Below are positions 1 to 5,101 of a stretch of DNA of 5,101 nucleotides, in pieces. The notes under the pieces are model-generated. The model searched no databases. It was given only the letters and a program-made list of their open reading frames with translations, and was not told the DNA's origin. The stretch comes from Bacteroidales bacterium. Its GTDB lineage: Bacteria; Bacteroidota; Bacteroidia; Bacteroidales; UBA932. Made by a program: the position numbers and the translations under genes. Location: positions 1-5,101 of the forward strand of contig JAFZFL010000097.1 of assembly GCA_017555925.1 (NCBI GenBank), read 5' to 3'. Numbering within the stretch: the stretch's first letter is position 1; each line of letters begins with the position of its first letter.

Positions 1-66
1 ATTCTCAAGCATATGCATATACTTCAATCGTTCTGCATAGCCGTGTTTCTTTCTCTTTTTTAACAT
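1..66 (-). CDS. Partial transposase, N-terminus (probable IS3-family OrfA)
   Basis: A reading frame starts with ATG at 66-64 and stays open for 22 codons to the left edge of the window, so most of the gene lies outside. The visible peptide is strongly basic at first (KKRKKHGYAERLKY) and then reads MHMLEN. This resembles the opening of IS3/IS150-type OrfA proteins, where a basic tract and a K/R-Y-x-x-E-x-R-L-type segment lead into a helix-turn-helix that binds the element ends. The assignment rests mainly on context: an IS-like terminal repeat lies just upstream at 83-135. No convincing Shine-Dalgarno sequence precedes the ATG, which is normal in Bacteroidota. With only 22 residues the family call is an inference. 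A small basic HTH protein of another kind is possible. Confidence 0.5.
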   Translation of the reverse strand, partial: MLKKRKKHGYAERLKYMHMLEN

Positions 67-71
67 AACAA

Positions 72-104
72 AACCCCAAAAGTTTTTGTCTAACTTTTGG
101 GGTT
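72..104 (-). terminator. Perfect 11-bp hairpin, terminator-like, in front of the transposase start
   Basis: The arm at 94-104 and the arm at 72-82 are exact reverse complements (AACCCCAAAAG and CTTTTGGGGTT on the minus strand), separated by an 11-nt loop. On the minus-strand transcript the stem runs into a U-rich TTGTT and then the transposase ATG. It could terminate read-through from the upstream acyl-CoA synthetase gene. It could also bury the transposase start in read-through RNA, as IS elements often do. The upstream arm is the inner copy of the IS terminal motif. The stem has only four G-C pairs and the U tract is short, so terminator strength is uncertain; the inverted repeat itself is certain. 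Confidence 0.5.
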
Positions 105-140
105 CATATCATTTTTGTCTAACTTTCGGGGTTCATGTCA
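83..140. repeat. Two tandem copies of a 29-bp unit (IS terminal repeat)
   Basis: Positions 83-111 and 112-140 are direct, abutting copies of a 29-bp unit, identical except at two positions (98/127, T versus C; 108/137, A versus G). On the minus strand each unit reads TGAYA followed by TGAACCCC, a purine, and AAAGTTAGACAAAAA. The repeat therefore includes the presumed IS terminus and the 5 bp outside it. Possible origins are slippage, a tandem or nested insertion that left a solo end behind, or a functional double transposase-binding site. Confidence 0.85.
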
Positions 141-168
141 TTCGTTTGATGAAGAGCAACCCTCTTTT

Positions 169-2103
169 TTAGTTGTAAAGATATCTCTTTATTTTGCTTG
201 TGGCAGTTTTCTGGAATGCCTCTTCCTGAATGTGTACCTCTGCAATCTGTGAGAACTTGTTCACTTTTGTGTTTACATATTGTGCAATCTCTTTAGAGAG
301 TTTTTCGTAGTAGGCACTCATATTGCTGCTCATCTCCTCTTTCTTTTTGTGGTAAGCTGCAACTGCCTCATCTCTCTTGGTTTCGTATGCCTTGAAGAGT
401 TCTCTACGCTTATTGTTGTAGTGCTCTGCATACTCAGATTTCTTTAACTCATAAGCTTTGGTATATTGGGCCTTTTTATTCTCAATAGCTTGAGTGTATT
501 CACTCTTTATATTCTCATATGCAGCCTTTTTCTCCAGATAAGCTAAAGCAATTTCAGCTTTCTTTGCTTCGTACTCTTTGATAAGCTCCATCTTCTTTGC
601 CATATAAGACTTGTACAGCTCCTCTTTTGTTTTGTTGAGGGCGTCTATCTTTTCAGGGCTTGGATGTACTTTCGCAATAAGTTTGCCCTTTACAGACATA
701 ACAAGTGATTCTGCTATGGCAGGGTGGGAGTTGATAACGGTCTCAATCTCCTCCGGATAAATATTCTCTCCGCTTGGGCCAAGAATCATATTTTTGAGAC
801 GGCCTCTGATTGATAACCACCCTTTTTCATCTATATAGCCAAGATCTTGTGTCCTGAACCAGCCATCTTCTGTAAATGCCTCTGCTGTTGCTTGAGGGTT
901 TTTGTAGTAACCAACCATGATATTGTCTCCTTTGGCAACAATCTCTCCCTCTCCGGTTTCAGGATTTATATTGTCAATTCTCAATTGTACTCCAGGAACA
1001 GCAGGACCTGTTGTCTGCCATTTTACCATACTTGGAATGGCTCCTGCAAGCAGTGGACAACACTCTGTAAGACCATAACCAATAGCATATGGGAATTTTG
1101 CCTCAAGAAGGAAACGCTCTACAGTACCATCGAGTTTTGCACCACCAATACCAAAGAAACGTACTCTTCCGCCAAACATTTCGGTCATCTGTTTACCAAC
1201 TATACGGTGAACAAGTTTGCGGCCAATGACTGTTTTGTACATGGCTGCAGTAACCTTTTTTGCTTTGATTTTAGGTAGTATTGAGTTTTTGTAAATCTTT
1301 TCAATGATAAGCGGAACTACAAGTATTGTAGTTGGCCTTACCACCTTGAATGCCTGTAGCAGAGCTGTTGGAGTAGGGGCTTTGTCGAGGTAGTATACTG
1401 AGCATCCGCTCGAGAATGGCAACAATAGTGACAAACTGTTCTCCAATGTGTGTGAAAGCGGAAGAATAGACAACCATACATCCCACTCAAAACTTGGACG
1501 CAACTGCATTGCAGATTTTAGATGTGAAGAGAGGTTCTTGTGGCTCAACATTACACCCTTGGAGTTGCCGGTAGTGCCGGAGGTGTAGATGATGGCTGCA
1601 AGATCCTCCTCTTTTGGAATGAAAGAGTCTTGTTGGTGTTGCTCCTTCAAACCTTCAAGATTAGGATAAACCTTTTCTAAGCCGCTCTCTCCTTTAATTA
1701 TTGAAAAATCATCAACTGCAATGATTACATCAAGCATCTCTTTTGCAGCGTCATTAAGTTTTCTATATAGTTTTTTTGATACAAAAATAGCTTTTGACTC
1801 AGAGTGTCTGATAATATTCTCTATCTCCATTTCAGAGAAATCAGGCAACATAGGAACAGCTATTCTGTTGTAAACCATACAACTGAAGAAAGATACTCCC
1901 CAGTTTGGCATATTTTGCGAGAGAATACCCACTTTTTCTCCGGCTTTAATTCCGTTATTGAGCAAAAGTGCAGCAATCTCTTCTGTTTTTTTTGCAAACT
2001 GCTCATAAGTGTAGAAATCCCCACCTATTGTGCATAGAAATTTATTGTTACTAAAAAGCTTTGATTTAGTATAAAATAACTCTCTTAGTGTTTTGAAATT
2101 CAT
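169..2103 (-). CDS. Long-chain acyl-CoA synthetase-like AMP-binding protein with a hendecad-repeat insert
   Basis: The 644-residue protein belongs to the ANL adenylate-forming superfamily. It probably activates a fatty acid with ATP to an acyl-adenylate and then to acyl-CoA (or acyl-ACP) at the cytoplasmic face of the membrane. Visible motifs in order are: P-loop YTSGTTGNSKG (173-183); YGLTE (343-347), contacting adenine and Mg-ATP; WFRTQDLG (415-422), with ribose-binding D420; the hinge and A8 region with RGRLKN (433-438) and GENIYPEEIE (445-454); and a C-terminal TSKIKRYLYN in which K637 should be the adenylation lysine. Relatives are typically about 550 residues. The extra length is an approximately 100-residue Lys/Glu/Tyr-rich helical insert (about 490-600) inside the small C-terminal domain, after which the domain resumes (VNKFSQIAEVHI). 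The usual TGD is TQD here. No signal peptide or membrane segment is seen. The start at 2103 is favoured because the family N-terminus aligns there. The acyl substrate cannot be read from sequence. Confidence 0.9.
   Translation of the reverse strand: MNFKTLRELFYTKSKLFSNNKFLCTIGGDFYTYEQFAKKTEEIAALLLNNGIKAGEKVGILSQNMPNWGVSFFSCMVYNRIAVPMLPDFSEMEIENIIRHSESKAIFVSKKLYRKLNDAAKEMLDVIIAVDDFSIIKGESGLEKVYPNLEGLKEQHQQDSFIPKEEDLAAIIYTSGTTGNSKGVMLSHKNLSSHLKSAMQLRPSFEWDVWLSILPLSHTLENSLSLLLPFSSGCSVYYLDKAPTPTALLQAFKVVRPTTILVVPLIIEKIYKNSILPKIKAKKVTAAMYKTVIGRKLVHRIVGKQMTEMFGGRVRFFGIGGAKLDGTVERFLLEAKFPYAIGYGLTECCPLLAGAIPSMVKWQTTGPAVPGVQLRIDNINPETGEGEIVAKGDNIMVGYYKNPQATAEAFTEDGWFRTQDLGYIDEKGWLSIRGRLKNMILGPSGENIYPEEIETVINSHPAIAESLVMSVKGKLIAKVHPSPEKIDALNKTKEELYKSYMAKKMELIKEYEAKKAEIALAYLEKKAAYENIKSEYTQAIENKKAQYTKAYELKKSEYAEHYNNKRRELFKAYETKRDEAVAAYHKKKEEMSSNMSAYYEKLSKEIAQYVNTKVNKFSQIAEVHIQEEAFQKTATSKIKRYLYN
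340..624 (-). repeat. 33-bp periodic repeat encoding 11-residue coiled-coil units
   Basis: This stretch of the acyl-CoA synthetase gene encodes residues 494-588 as eight hendecads: 494-504, 505-515, 516-526, 534-544, 545-555, 556-566, 567-577 and 578-588. A single heptad (527-533) interrupts the register. The consensus is x-E-[L/Y]-x-K-x-Y-E-x-K-K. Position 7 is Tyr in seven of the eight units and Ile in the other. Positions 10-11 are a basic pair (KK or KR) in all eight. A weaker ninth unit follows. Related 33-bp DNA units can be recognised, for example 559-591 beside 439-471 and 373-405, but they have diverged. The predicted structure is a long helix or right-handed coiled coil with a tyrosine stripe. 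Confidence 0.85.
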
Positions 2104-2114
2104 TATATAAAGTG

Positions 2115-2147
2115 TAAAATTAAAAGTTCGGCGGTGTAATTATCAAA
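2115..2147 (-). promoter_or_regulatory. Possible Bacteroidota-type promoter for the acyl-CoA synthetase gene
   Basis: On the minus strand a TTTG (2147-2144) is followed after 21 bp by TAATTTTA (2122-2115). This is one base off the TAnnTTTG -7 box, with a -33-like TTTG at acceptable spacing. Transcription would start only a few bases before the ATG at 2103, giving a very short or nearly absent leader. The 95-bp gap between the acyltransferase and synthetase genes leaves room for such a promoter. AT-rich DNA produces weak matches easily, so confidence is low. Confidence 0.3.
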
Positions 2148-2198
2148 AAATATGCCATCAGAAATAATCAAATTCAATTATCTCCAAAGGCAGAATTT

Positions 2199-2762
2199 CT
2201 ACTCCAAATCATCACCGGTAGTGAACAACTCAGGATGTTTTGCTTTTACGCCCATTTGTTTGTATATGGCTCTGATGCGTTTCAAATCGGCCTGAGCATC
2301 ATCTGTAAGATCAAATCTCTTGCCTCTTCCAATCTCTTTTTTGCCCCAATCAAAATAGCCTAAGTATACCGGCACATTACAGGCACGTGCTATTGTGTGG
2401 AAGCCTGTTTTCCATCTTGCAGTAAGTTGTCTGGTTCCTTCCGGTGCAATTGCGAGGTGCATAGTTTCTGCTTCATTCATAGCATCAATCATCTGCTTTA
2501 CAACAGTGGCACCCTTTTTCCTGTCAACCGGAACACCGCCCATCCACCTCATTACAGGAGCAAGCGGACCCCAGAAGAACTCTTTCTTTACCATACAGTA
2601 TGACTTTCCTCCAATGGCATTATAATATAACCAGGAAATTATGAAATCCCATACGGAGGTGTGCGGAACTCCAAGAATTATACCTTTAGGTGCGTCAATC
2701 GGTGGATCCATAGCCTTCCAGCCCAATAGTTTCAAGAAAAATTTGCAGATAGCTTGTTTCAT
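2199..2762 (-). CDS. PlsC-type lysophospholipid / 1-acylglycerol-3-phosphate acyltransferase family protein
   Basis: The 187-residue protein carries the ordered motifs of the PlsC/LPLAT superfamily: catalytic HX4D as HTSVWD (H34, D39); GGVPVDR (75-81), equivalent to the glycerol-phosphate-contacting block; APEGTR (106-111), the EGTR block; and VPVYLGYFD (130-138). Enzymes of this family move an acyl group from acyl-ACP or acyl-CoA to a lysophospholipid, lysophosphatidate or similar acceptor at the inner membrane face. The protein lacks the long N-terminal membrane segment of classical PlsC and matches, from memory, a short family of about 185 residues found in Bacteroidales, so it appears complete. 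It starts 50 bp after parE and ends 95 bp before the acyl-CoA synthetase gene, which could supply its acyl donor or recycle released fatty acids. The acceptor is unknown; lysophospholipid, ornithine/glycine lipid or lipid A-type acylation are alternatives. Confidence 0.88.
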   Translation of the reverse strand: MKQAICKFFLKLLGWKAMDPPIDAPKGIILGVPHTSVWDFIISWLYYNAIGGKSYCMVKKEFFWGPLAPVMRWMGGVPVDRKKGATVVKQMIDAMNEAETMHLAIAPEGTRQLTARWKTGFHTIARACNVPVYLGYFDWGKKEIGRGKRFDLTDDAQADLKRIRAIYKQMGVKAKHPELFTTGDDLE

Positions 2763-2812
2763 TTGTAATATTTTTTTTACTATTCAATATAATATTCTGT
2801 CGCAATGCAGAT

Positions 2813-4774
2813 TTAGGAGATTGGAACTTCAGGACTCTCAAGAATCTCTTCAAGTATAAGTTCCGACCTCAGGTTCTCTCTTATGAAGTTCTGCCTCTCC
2901 ATGGTGTTTTTGCCCATGTAGAACTCAAGCAGATCATGGATAGTGTCATCCTTGCTCAAATTCACTTTGTCGAGACGTATATCTTCGCCAATAAAGTTGG
3001 CAAACTCATCGGCGGAAATCTCTCCAAGACCTTTAAATCTTGTTATCTCAGGGTTCTTGCCAAGTTTTGCAATTGCACGCTCCTTCTCCTCTGAAGAGTA
3101 GCAGTAATATGTCTCCATATCATCCTTGTCTTTGCCTTTGCCCCTCTTTTTCTCTCCCTGTGCCGACGGTTTCTTCTTTCTTACCCTGAACAGAGGAGTC
3201 TGTAAAATGTAAAGATGTCCTTGCCTTATCACTTCTGGGAAGAATTGGAGGAAGAATGTTAGCAGCAGCATACGTATATGCATTCCGTCAACATCGGCAT
3301 CCGTTGCAATTATTATTTTGTTATATCTCAAGTTCGCAATATCCTCTTCAATATTGAGTGCAGCCTGAAGCAGATTGAACTCTTCATTTTCATAAACAAT
3401 CTTTTTGGTAAGACCATAAGTGTTTTTGGGCTTGCCTCTCAAACTGAATACAGCCTGTGTATTTACATTCCTGCTCTTGGTTATAGAGCCGCTTGCAGAG
3501 TCACCCTCGGTAATGAAGAGCATTGAATCTTCATTGCGCGGGTCTTTGTCGTGGTAATGTATTCTGCAATCCCTCAATTTCCTGTTGTGCAGGCTGGCCT
3601 TCTTGGCTCTCTCCCTTGCAAGTTTCTGAATGCCGGAAATGGCTTTCCTCTCCTTCTCGCTCTCAATAACCTTTTTGAGCAGAGCATCAGCAACCTGAGG
3701 GTTCTTATGCAAGAAATTGTCAAGATGCTCAGATATGAAATCAACAATAAAGTTCCTTACGCTCGGGCCATCCTTGGCAACATCCTTTGAGTTGAGGAAA
3801 GTCTTTGTCTGGTTTGAGAAAGAGGGTTCCTCCACTTTGATGCTTACTGCTGCAACAATGGACTGTCTTACATCCTTAGGGTCAAAATCCTTCTTGAAGA
3901 ACTCTTTTACAGTCTTTGCAATACCCTCCCTGAAGGCCGCAAGGTGTGTACCTCCATGAATTGTATTCTGTCCGTTTACAAAAGAACTGATATTCTCGCC
4001 ATTGTCGGTGCCATGTGTAACGGCAATCTCAATATCCTGACCGCTCAGATGTATTACCGGGTATAGGGGTGTTTCTGACAGATTGTCGTTGATAAGGTCG
4101 AGCAGACCATGCTTTGACTTGAAATCGGTTCCATTGAATGTTAAAGTGAGACCTGTGTTCAGATAGGCATAATTACGGAGCATTGTCTCTATATACTCAA
4201 GATTATACCTGTAGTTTTCATAGAGGGTCTCGTCTGCAACATACTTCACAAGAGTACCGTTCTTTTCAGTAGTGGTGCAACTTCCGCTTTCAATCAGGTC
4301 TCCTTTGCTGAAACGTGCATAAAAGCTCTCACCGTCGCGGAAAGATTGTATATAGAAAGATGTGGAGGTTGCATTTACAGCCTTTGTACCCACACCATTA
4401 AGACCAACAGATTTATGGAATGCACCACTGCCATATTTGGCTCCAGTATTCATCTTGCTAACCGCTTCAATAACTTTTCCCAAAGGAATACCACGGCCAA
4501 AATCCCTCACTGTAACTTCATTCTCCTGCAGGGTAATGTTCACATTCTTGCCATATCCCATAATGAACTCATCAATGGCATTATCCACTATCTCTTTGAA
4601 CAGCACGTAAATACCATCGTCCGGACTTGAACCGTCACCAAGTTTGCCAATGTACATCCCTGAACGTCTGCGGATATGCTCGTTCCAGCTCAGCGTTTCA
4701 AAATCATCCTCTGTGTAGTTTCCTGCTGCCCCTGAAGCTTTGAAAAGCTCATTATTTTCTGCGGTTGAATTCAT
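2813..4774 (-). CDS. parE: DNA topoisomerase IV subunit B (ParE), type IIA topoisomerase ATPase subunit
   Basis: The 653-residue subunit supplies ATPase and TOPRIM functions to topoisomerase IV, which decatenates daughter chromosomes with ParC. The GHKL ATPase shows EIVDNAIDE (61-69; catalytic E61, Mg-binding N65), DFGRGIP (91-97) and [10 protein letters not shown] (124-133). The transducer has the QTK loop (322-324). The TOPRIM domain has EGDSASG (423-429) and the acidic [10 protein letters not shown] (492-501), followed by QTPLFRV (525-531) and RFKGLGE (579-585). ParE is favoured over GyrB because the N-terminus ([18 protein letters not shown]) and the end ([16 protein letters not shown]) resemble Bacteroidales ParE as I recall it. 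A lysine-rich insertion lies at 533-553, and the usual RPGMYIG reads RSGMYIG. The start at 4774 is chosen over an in-frame ATG at 4873 because a -7 box lies between them and the extra 33 residues are unlike the family. parC is not in the window. Confidence 0.93.
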   Translation of the reverse strand: MNSTAENNELFKASGAAGNYTEDDFETLSWNEHIRRRSGMYIGKLGDGSSPDDGIYVLFKEIVDNAIDEFIMGYGKNVNITLQENEVTVRDFGRGIPLGKVIEAVSKMNTGAKYGSGAFHKSVGLNGVGTKAVNATSTSFYIQSFRDGESFYARFSKGDLIESGSCTTTEKNGTLVKYVADETLYENYRYNLEYIETMLRNYAYLNTGLTLTFNGTDFKSKHGLLDLINDNLSETPLYPVIHLSGQDIEIAVTHGTDNGENISSFVNGQNTIHGGTHLAAFREGIAKTVKEFFKKDFDPKDVRQSIVAAVSIKVEEPSFSNQTKTFLNSKDVAKDGPSVRNFIVDFISEHLDNFLHKNPQVADALLKKVIESEKERKAISGIQKLARERAKKASLHNRKLRDCRIHYHDKDPRNEDSMLFITEGDSASGSITKSRNVNTQAVFSLRGKPKNTYGLTKKIVYENEEFNLLQAALNIEEDIANLRYNKIIIATDADVDGMHIRMLLLTFFLQFFPEVIRQGHLYILQTPLFRVRKKKPSAQGEKKRGKGKDKDDMETYYCYSSEEKERAIAKLGKNPEITRFKGLGEISADEFANFIGEDIRLDKVNLSKDDTIHDLLEFYMGKNTMERQNFIRENLRSELILEEILESPEVPIS

Positions 4775-4799
4775 TTGGTATTTTCTTGAAAATATCCTG

Positions 4800-4807
4800 C
4801 AAAGATA
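4800..4807 (-). promoter_or_regulatory. Promoter -7 box for parE
   Basis: The minus strand reads TATCTTTG, an exact match to the Bacteroidota -7 consensus TAnnTTTG, followed by CA, as is common. It would place the transcription start near 4793, about 20 nt ahead of the parE ATG at 4774. No good TTTG is found at the expected -33 position; the DNA there reads TTCTG. The position supports the shorter parE start. Confidence 0.55.
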
Positions 4808-4819
4808 GCAAGAACTTGC
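4808..4819. promoter_or_regulatory. Small inverted repeat abutting the parE -7 box
   Basis: GCAAG and CTTGC flank a central AA (4808-4812 and 4815-4819). The repeat lies directly upstream of the -7 box, in the spacer between the -33 and -7 positions, where a repressor would block polymerase. It could be an operator, but 5-bp arms arise by chance often enough to be cautious. Confidence 0.25.
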
Positions 4820-4884
4820 GTAAAAATGGCAGAATGAGGGCAAAATGTGATAAGTGGTTGGTATATATACCATTTTTGTGTTAC

Positions 4885-4929
4885 CCCGCCATATTTATAA
4901 TTTCGGCAGAAATAGCCGTATATGGTGGG
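4885..4929. repeat. Imperfect inverted repeat with nested stem
   Basis: The arms CCCGCCATAT (4885-4894) and ATATGGTGGG (4920-4929) pair over 10 positions with a single G-U pair if read as plus-strand RNA (a C-A mismatch in minus-strand RNA). Inside them, CGGC (4904-4907) and GCCG (4915-4918) form a second stem with a 7-nt loop. Neither side ends in a T tract, so it is not an intrinsic terminator. It may be a structured leader or small RNA element, or a protein site. Confidence 0.55.
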
Positions 4930-5063
4930 AATTAGAGAAAGAATTGCTACCTATCCGTTGCCTTTTTATAGAAGGGAAAGTTGGTAGAAACAGCATCTTT
5001 AATCTCTTGCACATACCCTGTCACAGCCACAAAGAACGCTTGTTTTACCTCTCGTTGCACTGA

Positions 5064-5071
5064 CAAAGGTA
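5064..5071 (-). promoter_or_regulatory. Second Bacteroidota-type -7 box, upstream of parE
   Basis: The minus strand reads TACCTTTG, an exact TAnnTTTG match. The expected -33 region is T-rich but has no TTTG. Transcription would begin near 5058 and run leftward through the hairpin at 4885-4929 toward parE, giving either a leader of about 280 nt or a separate short RNA. Exact matches to this 6-base-specific motif do occur by chance, so it is a candidate only. Confidence 0.4.
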
Positions 5072-5101
5072 ATCATTTTTTCTCGTTGGAAGAAAAATAC
5101 G

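Larger units (their letters stand above)
1..135 (-). mobile_element. Left (upstream) end of an insertion sequence, probably IS3 family, IS150-like
   Basis: Read on the minus strand from 135, the DNA begins TGAACCCCGAAAGTTAGAC. IS3-family ends begin with TG, and IS150-group ends typically carry a C-run followed by AAAGTTGGACA-like sequence; this matches that pattern closely. The same motif recurs 29 bp further in, and the start of a basic, transposase-like reading frame follows at 66. The other end of the element is outside the window, so the target duplication cannot be checked. The outer boundary could be at 135 (outer motif copy) or 106 (inner copy). The element sits about 34 bp beyond the stop codon of the acyl-CoA synthetase gene in the same orientation, so it has not interrupted that gene. 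Confidence 0.55.
4775..5101. other. Intergenic region upstream of parE, no supportable gene
   Basis: These 327 bases hold no open frame I would call a gene. They contain the parE -7 box, a second -7 box at 5064-5071 pointing the same way, and a 45-bp imperfect hairpin at 4885-4929. Short minus-strand frames exist (for example 37 codons at 4947-5060 without an ATG, and 25 codons at 4999-5076 with one), but neither shows family features. The region could be a long parE leader, a small RNA locus, or the decayed end of an upstream gene. Confidence 0.5.

Noticed and set aside
83..140. CRISPR-like array
   Set aside because: The two 29-bp units abut with no spacer between them, and they fit an IS terminus.
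152..166. Small hairpin (AAGAG / CTCTT) followed by T's just after the acyl-CoA synthetase stop
   Set aside because: The T tract follows only on the plus strand, whereas the gene is transcribed on the minus strand. The stem is only 5 bp.
847..1278. A 143-codon plus-strand open frame inside the acyl-CoA synthetase gene
   Set aside because: It is antisense to a clearly coding frame with intact ANL motifs, and its Cys/Thr/Asn-rich product has no recognisable features. It is a shadow frame.
2104..2198. Terminator between the acyltransferase and acyl-CoA synthetase genes
   Set aside because: Only a 4-bp TGCC/GGCA pairing with a very long loop precedes the T-rich stretch near 2145. This is too weak to call.
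4775..4873. 33-residue N-terminal extension of ParE using the ATG at 4873
   Set aside because: The extension is unlike family N-termini, and an exact -7 box (4800-4807) lies inside it, so the ATG would be upstream of the likely transcript start.
4947..4987. CTACC / GGTAG inverted repeat in the right intergenic region
   Set aside because: 5-bp arms separated by about 31 nt with no further pairing; expected by chance.
4854..5063. 69-codon plus-strand open frame right of parE
   Set aside because: It has no domain, no promoter in that orientation and an unremarkable composition, and it spans the hairpin. It is most likely a chance frame.

Overview
The window looks like a piece of a Bacteroidota chromosome, most likely Bacteroidales. 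The evidence is an AMP-binding ligase and a ParE that read like Bacteroidales homologues recalled from memory, a short soluble PlsC-type acyltransferase typical of that group, and TAnnTTTG-type -7 promoter boxes upstream of genes with little Shine-Dalgarno signal. No database search was possible, so the lineage is an inference. All supportable genes lie on the minus strand, so transcription runs from right to left.

Reading in the direction of transcription, 4775-5101 is an untranslated stretch with two Bacteroidota-type -7 boxes and a 45-bp structured inverted repeat. Next come parE (2813-4774, topoisomerase IV subunit B), a 187-residue PlsC-family lysophospholipid acyltransferase (2199-2762) and a 644-residue long-chain acyl-CoA synthetase-like AMP-binding protein (169-2103). 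The left edge (1 to about 135) is the start of an insertion sequence, probably IS3 family and IS150-like. It carries the first 22 codons of a transposase gene and a terminal repeat present as two tandem copies. One of those copies forms a terminator-like hairpin just in front of the transposase start.

The ligase and acyltransferase make biochemical sense together: one activates a free fatty acid and the other transfers an acyl group to a lysolipid. This is the same pair of activities that the bifunctional Aas protein carries in one chain. parE is probably co-directional by history, though the 50-bp gap to the acyltransferase gene would allow co-transcription.

The most unusual feature is in the ligase. 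Its C-terminal subdomain is split by a long, regular 11-residue (hendecad) repeat, about 100 residues of Lys/Glu/Tyr-rich predicted helix. Each full unit ends in a basic pair, and a 33-bp periodicity is still visible in the DNA. ParE also has a small lysine-rich insertion after its TOPRIM region. I see no complete defence system, CRISPR array, tRNA or rRNA.
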